Assembly: GCF_900099905.1 (NCBI RefSeq)
Contig: NZ_FNEE01000010.1
Coordinates: 40,340-104,339 of the forward strand
Source of the DNA: Mesorhizobium muleiense
GTDB taxonomy: Bacteria > Pseudomonadota > Alphaproteobacteria > Rhizobiales > Rhizobiaceae
DNA length: 64,000 nt
Reading direction: 5' to 3'
The first letter of the stretch is position 1. Every line of letters starts with the position of its first letter. The position numbers were made by a program, and so were the translations under genes. Under the pieces are notes generated by a model. The model had not been told where the DNA came from and made no database searches. It worked only from the letters and a program-made list of their open reading frames with translations. Below, in pieces: positions 1 through 8,782 of the stretch.

Positions 1-222
1 CGCCTCGACGCTGGCCTGCTTGGTGTCGATGTAGATGCCGGACTTGGCTCGGCGCTCGACGATGCGCATGGCTTCGAGGATGGCCAGCGCCTCGCGGATC
101 TGGCCGCGGCTGACGGCGAAATGCTCCGCCAGTTCTCGCTCCGACGGCGTTCGGCCGGTCGCCTTGTCGGAGTGGGAGAACAGATAGGCGGCGAGTTCCG
201 CGAGAAGGTTCTTTTCTTTCAT
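1..222 (-). CDS. FadR-type GntR transcriptional regulator, N-terminal part only
   Basis: The frame starts with ATG at 222 and runs off the left window edge, so only the first 74 residues are visible. They form a GntR winged-helix DNA-binding domain; the helix-turn-helix reads SERELAEHFAVSRGQIREAL. The FCD or UTRA effector domain would lie outside the window. The start codon is two bases after the stop of the dehydratase gene at 225, so it is the third gene of a leftward operon. The TGGT-N3-ACCA sites in the 2350-2745 gap fit a FadR-type protein, so it probably controls the surrounding sugar genes. Family assignment is firm; the ligand is unknown. Confidence 0.9.
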   Translation of the reverse strand, partial: MKEKNLLAELAAYLFSHSDKATGRTPSERELAEHFAVSRGQIREALAILEAMRIVERRAKSGIYIDTKQASVEA

Positions 223-224
223 GA

Positions 225-1394
225 TCAGCCGCGTAGCGCGTGCGCCTCCAGGAATCGTTCCGAAAGGGTGAATCCCAGTCCAGGCTTCTCGGGGATCGCT
301 ATCATGCCGTCCTTTGCTTCGACAGTCTCCTCGATCAGATCGTGGATCATCGGATTGGCGCCGAGCGAATATTCGACGGTAAAGCTGGCCGGCGAAGCAG
401 CGCAGACATGCAGCCCGGCAAAGAAGCAAGGCGCGCCGGCCCACAGATGCGGCGCGAAGCGCAGATTGAAGGCGCTGGCGATGGTGCCGATCTTCATCGC
501 CTCGCTGATGCCGCCGCAGAAGGCCGGGTCCGGCTGGAAAATGTCGGCAGCCTTGAGCGTGGCGAGGTCGCGGAACGCATAGCGCGTCGCTTCGCTTTCG
601 CCGGTGGCGATCGGGATGGAGCCGGACGCCCGCACTTCGGCCATGCCGGGCTTGTCGTCGGCGATGACCGGCTCCTCGAACCAGGCCAGATCGAGATCCC
701 CGGCGAGATGGATGAAGCGTTTGGCTTCCGCCACCGTATAGGTGCCGTGCGCATCGACCATCAGGTGGACTTCGGGGCCGAGCGCCTGTCTTGCGGCGCG
801 GACGCGGGCGGCGGAATGGTGCGGAGCGCCGTCCATCGCGCCGATCCGCATCTTCAGCGCCTTGAATCCGCCCTTGGCGATATAGGATTTCAATTGGTCA
901 CCAATCGCCTCGGTGGAGGCCCAGCCGCCGGAGGCGTAGGCAGGCATGCGGTCAAGCTTGCGGCCGCCGAGCAGCCGCCAGACCGGAACCCCAAGCGACT
1001 TGCCCAGAATATCCCACAATGCGATGTCGACGGCGCTGATTGCGGCGACGCTGATGCCGCGCCGTGCCAATTGCGGCATGGCGTGGCCGTTTTGCGCGGC
1101 GCTGTCGTGGCGCACCCCGTTATAGAGCATCTCCCAGATCACCCCGATGTCGGCCGGATCGCAGCCGATCAGCTGCGGGCCGACCTCGTGGTTCAACATG
1201 TGGACGAGGGCACCGTAGCTGCCGGTGCTGCCGGCGGCATTCTTGCCTTCGCCCCAGCCGACCAGCCCGTCGTTGGTCTCGATGCGCAGGATTGCGGCGT
1301 CGAACGTCGTCACCTGACCGAAGTCGCTGCGGTGCTGCCGCGCGGCTTCGATCGGTATGCGGACCCACCAGGCTTGGACCGTCTTGATGCGCAT
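225..1394 (-). CDS. Mandelate racemase/muconate lactonizing enzyme family protein (sugar-acid dehydratase-like)
   Basis: About 389 residues, the usual length for this enolase-superfamily branch. The N-terminal capping domain is followed by the barrel with the expected ligands and bases: KALKMRIG on the second strand, VDAHG, WFEEP and TGES for the metal carboxylates, and APHLW with the C-terminal histidine. Members abstract the alpha-proton of a carboxylate, typically in sugar-acid dehydration. The ATG at 1394 is preferred over the one at 1400 because the GAGG ribosome site abuts the latter and sits six bases from the former. It lies between a TIM-barrel epimerase and a FadR-type regulator, consistent with sugar-acid breakdown. 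The exact substrate cannot be read from sequence. Confidence 0.9.
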   Translation of the reverse strand: MRIKTVQAWWVRIPIEAARQHRSDFGQVTTFDAAILRIETNDGLVGWGEGKNAAGSTGSYGALVHMLNHEVGPQLIGCDPADIGVIWEMLYNGVRHDSAAQNGHAMPQLARRGISVAAISAVDIALWDILGKSLGVPVWRLLGGRKLDRMPAYASGGWASTEAIGDQLKSYIAKGGFKALKMRIGAMDGAPHHSAARVRAARQALGPEVHLMVDAHGTYTVAEAKRFIHLAGDLDLAWFEEPVIADDKPGMAEVRASGSIPIATGESEATRYAFRDLATLKAADIFQPDPAFCGGISEAMKIGTIASAFNLRFAPHLWAGAPCFFAGLHVCAASPASFTVEYSLGANPMIHDLIEETVEAKDGMIAIPEKPGLGFTLSERFLEAHALRG

Positions 1395-1461
1395 GTTCAT
1401 CCTCTGCCTTGCCGCCGTTAGGGGCCGCCGTCGGGCGGAAAGGCTCGTTTCCAGAGATCGG

Positions 1462-2349
1462 CTACTTGATCAGCGGCAGCAGCGTTTCGGCGGTGATGCG
1501 CATCTGGTCGGTGTAGAACTTTTCCGTGAGCACGCTGGAACCGTGGTCCTGGATGAATTTGAGCTGCTCCGGCGAGATGTCGACCGGGTTGCGGTCGACC
1601 ATGTCGGGATAGGGAGCAGCCGGCGTGCGGTCGACTGGGGCGACGAACTCGTTGGTCAGCGCGCCGTCGTAACCGACTTCCTTCAGGGTGCCGACGATTT
1701 TCGGCCAGTCGATCTGCCCGAGACCGGCGGCGAAGCGGTTGTTGTCAGCGACGTGGAAATCGAACAGCCGGTTTCCGACCTGCCGGATGGCATCGTAGAC
1801 GTTGAACTCCTCCATATGGAGGTGATAGGCGTCGAGGCAGACGCCGCATTCGGGGCTGACCGCATCGGCCAGCGCCAGCGCCTGGCCGCCGCGGTTGAAC
1901 AGATAGGTCTCGAAGCGGTTGAGCGGCTCGATCGCGACCTCGACGCCGACCTTCTTGGCATGGGTGAAGCATTCCCTGGTGGCGTCGACCACCCATTCCC
2001 ATTCTTCTTCCTCGGTGCCGTCCGGCACCACCTTGCCGACCGTGGCGGGAACGAGCGTGATGATCTCGCCGTCGAGTTCGCTGACCATCGTCAGCACGTC
2101 CTTGACGTACTGCACCGAGCGCTCGCGCTGGCCCTGGTCCCTGGCGGCGAGATTGCGCTCGCCCAGCATCAGCGTCACCGCCCCCCAGCAGCGAATGCCG
2201 TGCTCCTTCAGGAGCGCACGTGTCTCATTGATCTTGTATTGCGCGGGCTCGCCGGAAATCTCGATCGACTCATAGCCGAATTTCTTGATGCGCTTGAGCG
2301 TCGTCTCCAGCGGTTCCGCCCGCATCCAGTTGTGCGTCGAAAGATGCAT
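1462..2349 (-). CDS. Sugar phosphate isomerase/epimerase (ketose 3-epimerase-like TIM barrel)
   Basis: 295 residues from the ATG at 2349, which follows a GGAAGGACAG ribosome site; a longer in-frame extension upstream has no protein-like character. The AP-endonuclease-2 TIM-barrel fold is indicated by metal-site residues spaced as in D-tagatose 3-epimerase: E141 in EPLNRFETYL, D173 in CLDAYHLHME, H199 in FHVADNNR and E234. First gene of the leftward operon with the dehydratase and regulator, transcribed from the divergent gap carrying FadR-type sites. Likely interconverts a ketose or ketose phosphate; substrate is not determinable. Confidence 0.88.
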   Translation of the reverse strand: MHLSTHNWMRAEPLETTLKRIKKFGYESIEISGEPAQYKINETRALLKEHGIRCWGAVTLMLGERNLAARDQGQRERSVQYVKDVLTMVSELDGEIITLVPATVGKVVPDGTEEEEWEWVVDATRECFTHAKKVGVEVAIEPLNRFETYLFNRGGQALALADAVSPECGVCLDAYHLHMEEFNVYDAIRQVGNRLFDFHVADNNRFAAGLGQIDWPKIVGTLKEVGYDGALTNEFVAPVDRTPAAPYPDMVDRNPVDISPEQLKFIQDHGSSVLTEKFYTDQMRITAETLLPLIK

Positions 2350-2745
2350 GGTCTGTCCTTCCCAGAATTCGCCTGTAACAATTCGCCTGCAACGCACCCC
2401 GCCAGATTGCGTTGCATGATCCTCCCCAAGGCGCTCCAGCATTTTTCGTAACTGGTTCGACCAATTTGGCGTGACAAGAGGTCTACATCAATTTCATCTG
2501 AACGGCAAGAAATCCCGCATGGCAGCCCCATCAGGTAACTACTTCTTTGATTAGACTGGTATATTTTCCCTCTGCCAGGTCATTTGCGCAGCGCTGGCTG
2601 CGAGCGGCGGCGCTTGACCAAATGACCATATTTGGTAATACCAGAATGGCGGTGCGCACTAGCGCCTGTCGAGAAAAGACCAAAGAGGCTGGCCCTGCTT
2701 TCAATCGGCGCTATGCTTGGTCGTGGATAATGAGGGAGGATGCCG
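2350..2745. promoter_or_regulatory. Divergent intergenic region with two FadR-type operators
   Basis: A 396-base gap between the leftward epimerase-dehydratase-regulator operon and the rightward epimerase gene. It holds no credible gene. AACTGGTTCGACCAATT at 2450-2466 is close to the classical FadR site, and TGGTAATACCA at 2633-2643 repeats the TGGT-N3-ACCA core. A half-like ACTGGTATA is at about 2556. The centre is noticeably A+T-richer than the coding DNA on both sides. The neighbouring FadR-type regulator is the natural candidate to bind here. Confidence 0.7.
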
Positions 2746-3801
2746 ATGCCGTCGACAATGAAAGGTCCTGGGCTGTTTCTGGCGCAGTTCGCAGGCGATG
2801 CCGCACCGTTCAATTCGCTGCCGTCGATCACCAAATGGGCGGCCGGGCTGGGCTACAAGGGCGTGCAGATCCCGACCTGGGACAGCCGGCTGTTCGACCT
2901 CGAGAAAGCGGCGTCTTCCCAGGCCTATTGCGACGAGGTGAAGGGCATCTGCAGCGATGCCGGCGTCGAGATCACTGAGCTGTCGACGCATTTGCAGGGG
3001 CAGTTGGTGGCGGTGCATCCGGCCTATGACGCGCAGTTCGACGGCTTCGCACCGCCTGCGGTGCACAACAATCCGAAGGCCAGGCAGCAATGGGCGGTCG
3101 AACAGATGAAGTTCGGCGCCAAGGCTTCGAAGAACCTCGGGCTCAAGGCGTCGGTGTCGTTTTGTGGAGCGTTGGCTTTTCCCTACCTTTATCCGTGGCC
3201 GCAACGGCCTGCGGGATTGATCGAGGAAGCATTTTCCGAACTGGGAAAACGCTGGAAGCCGATCCTTGACGTCTATGAGGACAATGGCGTCGACGTCGGT
3301 TACGAAATCCATCCGGGCGAGGACGTCTTCGACGGCGCGACATTCGAGATGTTCCTTGACGCGGTGGACGGCCACAAGCGCTGCAACATCAATTACGACC
3401 CGTCGCATTTCCTGCTGCAGCAGCTCGACTATCTCGAATTCATCGACATTTATCACGAGCGGATCAAGGCCTTCCACGCCAAGGATGCCGAGTTCAATCC
3501 GACCGGCCGGCAAGGCGTCTATTCCGGTTATCAGAGCTGGACGAACCGGGCCGGGCGTTTCCGCTCGCTCGGCGATGGCCAGGTGGACTTCGGCGGCATC
3601 TTTTCCAAGCTCGCCCAGTATGACTACGATTCGTGGGCGGTTCTGGAATGGGAGTGCTGCCTGAAGCACCCCGAGGATGGCGCGGCCGAAGGCGCACCCT
3701 TCATCCAGCATCACATCATCAGGGTGACGGAAAAGGCATTCGACGACTTCGCCGGCGGTGCGACCGATAAAAAGGTGCTGCGCGCCATGATGGGAATCTA
3801 G
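2746..3801 (+). CDS. Sugar phosphate isomerase/epimerase family protein
   Basis: 351 residues from the ATG at 2746, six bases after GGAGG; an ATG at 2740 is too close to that site. The TIM-barrel motifs are GYEIHPGED, NYDPSHF, KAFHAKDAEF and AVLEWECC, giving the E/D/H/E metal set of the AP-endonuclease-2 superfamily. It is longer than the two other epimerases in this cluster and diverges from them, being nearer the larger IolE-like oxidoreductase-associated type. It precedes a Gfo/Idh/MocA dehydrogenase, a pairing common in inositol-like and keto-sugar routes. Substrate unknown. Confidence 0.9.
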   Translation: MPSTMKGPGLFLAQFAGDAAPFNSLPSITKWAAGLGYKGVQIPTWDSRLFDLEKAASSQAYCDEVKGICSDAGVEITELSTHLQGQLVAVHPAYDAQFDGFAPPAVHNNPKARQQWAVEQMKFGAKASKNLGLKASVSFCGALAFPYLYPWPQRPAGLIEEAFSELGKRWKPILDVYEDNGVDVGYEIHPGEDVFDGATFEMFLDAVDGHKRCNINYDPSHFLLQQLDYLEFIDIYHERIKAFHAKDAEFNPTGRQGVYSGYQSWTNRAGRFRSLGDGQVDFGGIFSKLAQYDYDSWAVLEWECCLKHPEDGAAEGAPFIQHHIIRVTEKAFDDFAGGATDKKVLRAMMGI

Positions 3802-3810
3802 CACCGCTTT

Positions 3811-3932
3811 CCCTCCCCCTCGAGGGGAGGGTCGATCCGCGCAGCGGATCGGGGTGGGGTCGCTGAGCGTGGAGCTCTGCATGAACCGACCCCTCCCGGC
3901 CCTTCGGGCCACCCTCCCCTCAAGGGGGAGGG
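3811..3932. repeat. RIME-like palindromic intergenic element 1
   Basis: Fills the gap between the epimerase and oxidoreductase genes. The outer arms CCCTCCCCCT (3811-3820) and AGGGGGAGGG (3923-3932) are perfect complements. Internal palindromes include GATCCGCGCAGCGGATC and a GGCCCTTCGGGCC-like hairpin. Such mosaic palindromes are typical of rhizobial intergenic DNA. The transcript would fold strongly here and may alter expression across the gap. Confidence 0.8.
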
Positions 3933-3957
3933 ATATTTCAGACGAGGGAGAAAAATC

Positions 3958-5145
3958 ATGGTCGGCGCATCGAAGTCGGAAACGGGAGGCGGCCCGATCC
4001 GCTACGGCATGGTCGGCGGCGGGCAAGGCGCCTTCATCGGCGCCGTGCATCGGATCGCGGCGCGCATGGACAATGAGTTCGTGTTGGTCGCCGGTGCCCT
4101 GTCATCCGACCCGGCGCGTGCCAAGGCCTCGGCCGAGGAGCTCGGGCTCGATCCGGCGCGCAGCTACGGCTCGTTCGCCGAGATGGCCAAGGCCGAGGCC
4201 AAGCGGCCGGACGGCATTGAGGCGGTGGCCATCGTCACGCCCAACAATGTGCATGTGCCGGCGGCGAAGGCGTTTCTCGAAGCCGGCATCCACGTCATTT
4301 GCGACAAGCCGCTGGCGACGACGTTGGCGGAAGCGAAGAAGCTGGCGGCACTGGTTGAAAAGACCGGCAAGGTCTTTGTCCTCACCCACAACTACACCGC
4401 CTATCCGATGGTGCGGCAGGCGCGCGAGATGGTAGCCAAGGGGCAGCTCGGCGACATTCGCATCGTGCAGTCGGAATATCCGCAGGACTGGCTGACCGAG
4501 GACCTTGCCGCCACCGGCCAGAAGCAGGCAGCGTGGCGCTCGGATCCCAAACAGGCCGGCGCCGGGGGCGCGCTGGGCGACATCGGCACGCATGCCTACA
4601 ATCTGGCACGCTTCGTCTGCGGGCTTGAGCTTGATGCGCTTTCCGCCGATCTCGACGCCTTCGTGCCGGGGCGGCAACTCGACGACAATGTCAATGTGAT
4701 GCTGCGCTTCAAGCCGGTCGGCAAGTCGCACCCTGCCAAGGGCATGCTGTGGGCGAGCCAGGTGGCGCCCGGCCACGAGAACGGGCTGAAGCTGCGCATC
4801 TACGGCTCGAAAGGCGGGCTTGAATGGGTGCAGGCCGATCCGAACTACCTCTGGTACACCCCGTTCGGCCAGCCAAAGCAGTTGATTACCCGAAATGGCG
4901 CTGGCGCGCTGCCCGTCGCCGGGCGCGTCAGCCGCGTTCCGTCAGGCCATCCGGAAGGCTATCTCGAAGGCTTCGCCAACATCTATCAGGAGGCGGCCCG
5001 CGCCATCCGCGCGGCGCGCCGCAAAGGCGGTAAGCCGGCTAAGGATGTTATCTTCCCGACCATCCAGGACGGTGTCGAAGGCATGGCCTTCATCGAGGCC
5101 TGCGTGAAGTCGTCGAAGAAGAACGCAGCCTGGACGAAGCTTTGA
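3958..5145 (+). CDS. Gfo/Idh/MocA family NAD(P)-dependent oxidoreductase
   Basis: 395 residues from ATG 3958, preceded by GAGGGAG. The N-terminal Rossmann fold has the dinucleotide motif MVGGGQGAFIG, and the family EKP motif appears as VICDKPLATT. The C-terminal alpha/beta half carries GGALGDIGTHAYNLARF, with the histidine of the usual GxxxDxGxH active-site motif. Members oxidise or reduce a sugar or inositol carbon. Flanked by two TIM-barrel epimerases and two palindromic elements. Family certain; substrate unknown. Confidence 0.95.
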   Translation: MVGASKSETGGGPIRYGMVGGGQGAFIGAVHRIAARMDNEFVLVAGALSSDPARAKASAEELGLDPARSYGSFAEMAKAEAKRPDGIEAVAIVTPNNVHVPAAKAFLEAGIHVICDKPLATTLAEAKKLAALVEKTGKVFVLTHNYTAYPMVRQAREMVAKGQLGDIRIVQSEYPQDWLTEDLAATGQKQAAWRSDPKQAGAGGALGDIGTHAYNLARFVCGLELDALSADLDAFVPGRQLDDNVNVMLRFKPVGKSHPAKGMLWASQVAPGHENGLKLRIYGSKGGLEWVQADPNYLWYTPFGQPKQLITRNGAGALPVAGRVSRVPSGHPEGYLEGFANIYQEAARAIRAARRKGGKPAKDVIFPTIQDGVEGMAFIEACVKSSKKNAAWTKL

Positions 5146-5153
5146 TCGCTGCG

Positions 5154-5299
5154 CCCCCTCACCCGGATTGCCAACCGAATTGCAAGGGCAATTCGGGGCA
5201 ATCCGACCTCTCCCCGAGGGGAGAGGAGACGCCGGCGCTGCCGTCTGCCTCTTCTCCCCAGCGGGGAGAAGGTGGCCGCGAAGCGGCCGGATGAGGGGG
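5154..5299. repeat. RIME-like palindromic intergenic element 2
   Basis: Outer arms CCCCCTCA (5154-5161) and TGAGGGGG (5292-5299) are complementary. Inside are CTCTCCCCGAGGGGAGAG, a TTCTCCCCAGCGGGGAGAA hairpin, and GGCCGCGAAGCGGCC. It occupies the whole gap before the third epimerase, whose ribosome site lies just beyond it. It is a different sequence family from the element at 3811, so the same cluster carries two kinds of intergenic palindrome. Confidence 0.8.
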
Positions 5300-5355
5300 C
5301 TTATGGCGAAGTCGGCGGAGGAGCCAGCCGGCCGTCAAAAAGGGAGGGGGCGTCG

Positions 5356-6237
5356 ATGAAAATCGGCATGTGCATGTTTTTGTGGACGACGGCCGTGTCG
5401 AAGAAACACGAGCCGCTGCTCAGGGATATCAAGGCGACCGGCTTCGATGGCGTCGAGATACCGATCTTTGCCGGCACGCCGGACGATTACAAAAGGCTCG
5501 GCACGCTGCTCGACCGCATCGGGCTGGAGCGCACCGCCGTCTCGGCGATGGGCGATCCGGCGATGAATTTGATCTCGGCCGATGCCTCAACGCGCAAGGC
5601 CGGCATCGACTATATGAAATGGGCGATCGACTGCACACAAGCGCTTGGCGCCAAAACGCTGAGCGGCCCGCTGCATTCGACGCTGGGCGCCTTCTCCGGC
5701 AGCGGGGCGACGGCGGCGGAGAAAAAGCGTTCCGTCGCCTCGCAACGCGCCATCGGCGATCATGCCGGCAAGAACAACGTCACCATCGGGCTGGAGGCGC
5801 TCAACCGCTTCGAATGCTATCTGCTCAACACGATGGACGATCTGTCGGAGCATGTCGACACGATCGACCGGCCGCACATCAAGGCGATGTACGACACTTT
5901 CCACGCCAATATCGAAGAGACCGACGCGATCGGCGCCTATTCGCGCAACCGCAAAAATGTCGTCCATATCCATATTTCGGAGAATGATCGCGGCGTGCCG
6001 GGGCGCGGCCACATTCCGTGGCAAGAGACGTTTTCGGCCATCCGCAAGAGCGGCTATGACGACTGGCTGACGATCGAAGCCTTCGGCCGCTCGCTGAAAG
6101 ATTTGGCGGCGGCCACCAAGGTGTGGCGCGATTTTTCGGAAAGCCCGGAAGCCGTCTACCGCGACGGCTACAAGCACATCAAGAGCGGCTGGAAAAAGGC
6201 TGGTGCCTGGACGCAGCCTTCCTCTCAGGCGATCTGA
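5356..6237 (+). CDS. Ketose 3-epimerase (D-tagatose/D-psicose 3-epimerase-like)
   Basis: 293 residues from ATG 5356, behind a GGGAGGGGG ribosome site. The four metal ligands sit at E147 (EALNRFECY), D180 (MYDTFHAN), H206 (HIHISENDRG) and E241 (TIEAFG). Each is five residues before its counterpart in Pseudomonas cichorii D-tagatose 3-epimerase (E152, D185, H211, E246, from memory), so C-3 ketose epimerisation is a good prediction. The GHIPW segment that contacts substrate is also present. Its last 13 bases overlap the end of the convergent phnE gene. Confidence 0.92.
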   Translation: MKIGMCMFLWTTAVSKKHEPLLRDIKATGFDGVEIPIFAGTPDDYKRLGTLLDRIGLERTAVSAMGDPAMNLISADASTRKAGIDYMKWAIDCTQALGAKTLSGPLHSTLGAFSGSGATAAEKKRSVASQRAIGDHAGKNNVTIGLEALNRFECYLLNTMDDLSEHVDTIDRPHIKAMYDTFHANIEETDAIGAYSRNRKNVVHIHISENDRGVPGRGHIPWQETFSAIRKSGYDDWLTIEAFGRSLKDLAAATKVWRDFSESPEAVYRDGYKHIKSGWKKAGAWTQPSSQAI

Positions 6238-7775
6238 GCTGCCGGCGGGCGGGCGGAAACGCGCCGCTCATCATTGCTGTTTGCGACGGTCCCCATCAGC
6301 TTGCGGCGGAGATAGCTGGAGATGCTGTCGAAGATAAAAACGACAAGCAGGATCAGCAGAACCATGTAGAAAACATTGGCCCAGTTGGTGTTGGTGCGCA
6401 TGGCCTCCCACAATTTCAGGCCGATGCCGCCGGCGCCGACAGCGCCGATGATCGTCGCTGACCGGGTGTTGGATTCCCAGAAATAAAGGGATTGGCTGAG
6501 GAATACCGGCAGAACCTGGGGCAGCACGCCGTAGCGCTGCACCATTGCCGGGGTGGCGCCAACCGAGCGGATGCCCTCGCGCTGCTTGTCGTCGATGTTT
6601 TCCAGCGCCTCGGAATAAAGTTTGCCCAGGGTTCCGGTGTCGGTGAAGAAGATAGCCGACATGCCGGCCAGCGGCCCAGGACCAAAGCCGCGCGTAAAGA
6701 ACAGCGCCCAGATCAGCATGTCGACCGAGCGCAGGAAATCGAAGAAGCGCTTTGTCACCTGGTTGGCTATGCCGCTCGGCGTGACGTTGCGTGCAGCCAG
6801 GAAGGCGAGCGGAAAGGCGACGATCGAGGCCAGCACGGTGCCGACAAAAGCCATGACAATGGTCTGCAAGAGTTTCAGCCAGACGTCGCCGTGCTGCCAC
6901 TCGGCGTTGTTCAAAATGTTGTCCCAGGCGAGCGCCGCGTTTGACCGCGACGGGTCGATGCGAGCCCCGGCGACGATCAGTGAAGCGACCTCGCTGAACG
7001 GCTTTCCCCAGAATGGCGAGTTCGTGTCGAACACGAAATTGGCCCAGCCGAAGAAACGTCGCCAGGCGACCACCTCGTCGTTCTGCACCTCAGCGCGGCC
7101 GAGAAATCCGAACGAGACATAGGCTGTCGAGCCTGGCCTGCGTTGCTCGATCCAGTCGGGCAGCGGTGTGCGCGGTGTCACAGAACTGCCCTTGGCGATG
7201 TCGAAGACGACGGTTTCGGCGCCGCGCGTCACGGTGACCAGCTTTGGCGTGACGGCGATCTGGCCATCGCCAAGGGTGACGGTCGCCGCCACGACGGCGT
7301 TCTCGCGCACCGTTTCAGGCACCGCAGGAGCGGATTGGCCCGAGGGGGCGGCCGGCTTCTCGGCAGTTGGCGCACCAGGCGCCATGAACGAATCCTGCGA
7401 CGACTTGTTGGTCGCGACCGCCGGTGCCGGCACTGCCTCGACCTGCCGCTCGATGATGGCCATCTGCTTGGCCACCCAGTCGGGATCTGGATTGGATCCC
7501 AGCTTGGAGAAGCGGGAGTAGTCGATTGTCAGATGATTGTCCTTGAATTCGATGTCGGGCCGGATTTCGTAAGACACCCAGTCGGCGAGATACGCGCCGG
7601 CAAGGTTCCAGTTCGCCTTTTCCAGAACTCCGGCGACCGAGAAGAACCACGAACAATAGAAGGTGTAGAGAATGCAAAGAAGGATGCCGATCGGGGTGGC
7701 GTAGCGCTTCCACGGCGAGCGCCGGAAAGCGTCCGGGTGGCGAGCGGCGACGTCGTTGATGGCATCGGCATTCAT
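6225..7775 (-). CDS. phnE: Phosphonate ABC transporter permease (PhnE, long form)
   Basis: 516 residues from ATG 7775, preceded by GGAGAG; four bases separate it from the stop of the other permease. The C-terminal ~260 residues are a typical PhnE permease with the EAA-type loop (IDDKQREGIRSVGATPAMVQRYGVLPQVLP) and several membrane helices. The N-terminal half is unusual: one helix near residues 30-50, then a long hydrophilic, probably periplasmic segment rich in Pro and Ala. Two PhnE-type subunits in tandem imply a heterodimeric channel for phosphonate import with PhnC and PhnD. Last gene of the phn block; converges on the epimerase. Confidence 0.95.
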   Translation of the reverse strand: MNADAINDVAARHPDAFRRSPWKRYATPIGILLCILYTFYCSWFFSVAGVLEKANWNLAGAYLADWVSYEIRPDIEFKDNHLTIDYSRFSKLGSNPDPDWVAKQMAIIERQVEAVPAPAVATNKSSQDSFMAPGAPTAEKPAAPSGQSAPAVPETVRENAVVAATVTLGDGQIAVTPKLVTVTRGAETVVFDIAKGSSVTPRTPLPDWIEQRRPGSTAYVSFGFLGRAEVQNDEVVAWRRFFGWANFVFDTNSPFWGKPFSEVASLIVAGARIDPSRSNAALAWDNILNNAEWQHGDVWLKLLQTIVMAFVGTVLASIVAFPLAFLAARNVTPSGIANQVTKRFFDFLRSVDMLIWALFFTRGFGPGPLAGMSAIFFTDTGTLGKLYSEALENIDDKQREGIRSVGATPAMVQRYGVLPQVLPVFLSQSLYFWESNTRSATIIGAVGAGGIGLKLWEAMRTNTNWANVFYMVLLILLVVFIFDSISSYLRRKLMGTVANSNDERRVSARPPAAQIA

Positions 7776-7779
7776 TGCT

Positions 7780-8754
7780 TTACTCTCCGCGCCCGTAGGC
7801 GAACGCCTGCCGGCCGACAAGACGATGTCTTAGCCATGCCGAAAGCTGGTCGACGGCGACAATCGTGCAGAACAGCAGGAAGACGATGGCGATGGTCTTG
7901 GCCTCATGGCCCCGGCCGATCGAAAGACGCAGGGATTCGCCGATGCCGCCGGCGCCGACGGCGCCAAGTATGGTCGAAGCGCGCACATTGATCTCGAAGC
8001 GGAGCAGGAAATAGCTGATGAAGTTGGGCAGGACCTGGGGCACGATGCCGAACCACACCCGCTCGACCCAATTGGCGCCCACCGCCCGCAAGCCTTCTTC
8101 AGGCTTCATGTCAGCATTTTCGACGACTTCGAAGAACATCTTTCCGAGCGCGCCGACGGTATGGATGCTGACCGCAATGATCGCAGGAATCGGCCCTAGC
8201 GAGAAAATCGCCAGGAAAAAGCCGGCAATGACAATTTCCGGAAAGGCGCGGACGATTTCAAGGAAGCGGCGCGTGAAGAAACGGAGCCAGCGGCTGGCCG
8301 TGATATTGCCTGCGGCGAAGAAGCAGAGCAGGAAGCCGAATGTGGCGCCCACCAGCGTCGAAAACAGGGCGATGTTCAGCGTCTCGACCATCCGGTGGAA
8401 ATACTCCGGAATGTAGATGCTCTGGGTGAGGTAGACCCGGCCCTCCGGGTAGTCGAACTTGAGGCTGCCGTCGTCATAGGGTGACGGCAGGTCGAACAGC
8501 GCACGCGCCGGGTCGAACCAGTCGCGCGGCTTCAACTCGGCGAAAAAGTCGGCGACGTGGGGAAGGCGGTCGAAGAACTTTCCGGCGTTGGTTTCGTTGG
8601 CGAACCAGAGCGAGCCGGAGAGTGCAAGAAACAGGAAAACCAGGCCGCCGATCGTGTAAAGGCGCCGGCGGGCGGCAAGATCGCGCCAGTGCCGCTCGAC
8701 GGTGGCTCCCTCCGGTGAAAGCGCGGGCGCGCGGTAAATTTCGGTCGCACTCAT
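7780..8754 (-). CDS. phnE: Phosphonate ABC transporter permease (PhnE, short form)
   Basis: 324 residues from ATG 8754. One N-terminal helix, a periplasmic stretch, then the BPD permease domain with the coupling loop NADMKPEEGLRAVGANWVER and AGGIGESLRL near the C-terminus. Paired with the longer permease at 6225. A stem-loop at 8783-8816 lies between it and phnD, which may set the periplasmic binding protein at a higher level than the membrane subunits. Inner-membrane component of the phosphonate importer. Confidence 0.95.
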   Translation of the reverse strand: MSATEIYRAPALSPEGATVERHWRDLAARRRLYTIGGLVFLFLALSGSLWFANETNAGKFFDRLPHVADFFAELKPRDWFDPARALFDLPSPYDDGSLKFDYPEGRVYLTQSIYIPEYFHRMVETLNIALFSTLVGATFGFLLCFFAAGNITASRWLRFFTRRFLEIVRAFPEIVIAGFFLAIFSLGPIPAIIAVSIHTVGALGKMFFEVVENADMKPEEGLRAVGANWVERVWFGIVPQVLPNFISYFLLRFEINVRASTILGAVGAGGIGESLRLSIGRGHEAKTIAIVFLLFCTIVAVDQLSAWLRHRLVGRQAFAYGRGE

Positions 8755-8782
8755 CGATTTTTTTCCCGGCCCCTGATGCGGC

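Noticed and set aside
240..1421. A 393-codon open frame on the plus strand
   Set aside because: It is the complement of the dehydratase gene; its sequence is Arg/Ala/Gly-rich with no family motif, a usual effect of high G+C codon use.
2701..4050. A 449-codon leftward frame spanning the palindromic element
   Set aside because: It is antisense to the epimerase gene and to the RIME-like element, with no protein character.
7143..7991. Rightward open frame opposite phnE
   Set aside because: It lies wholly antisense to two well-supported permeases and shows no conserved motif.
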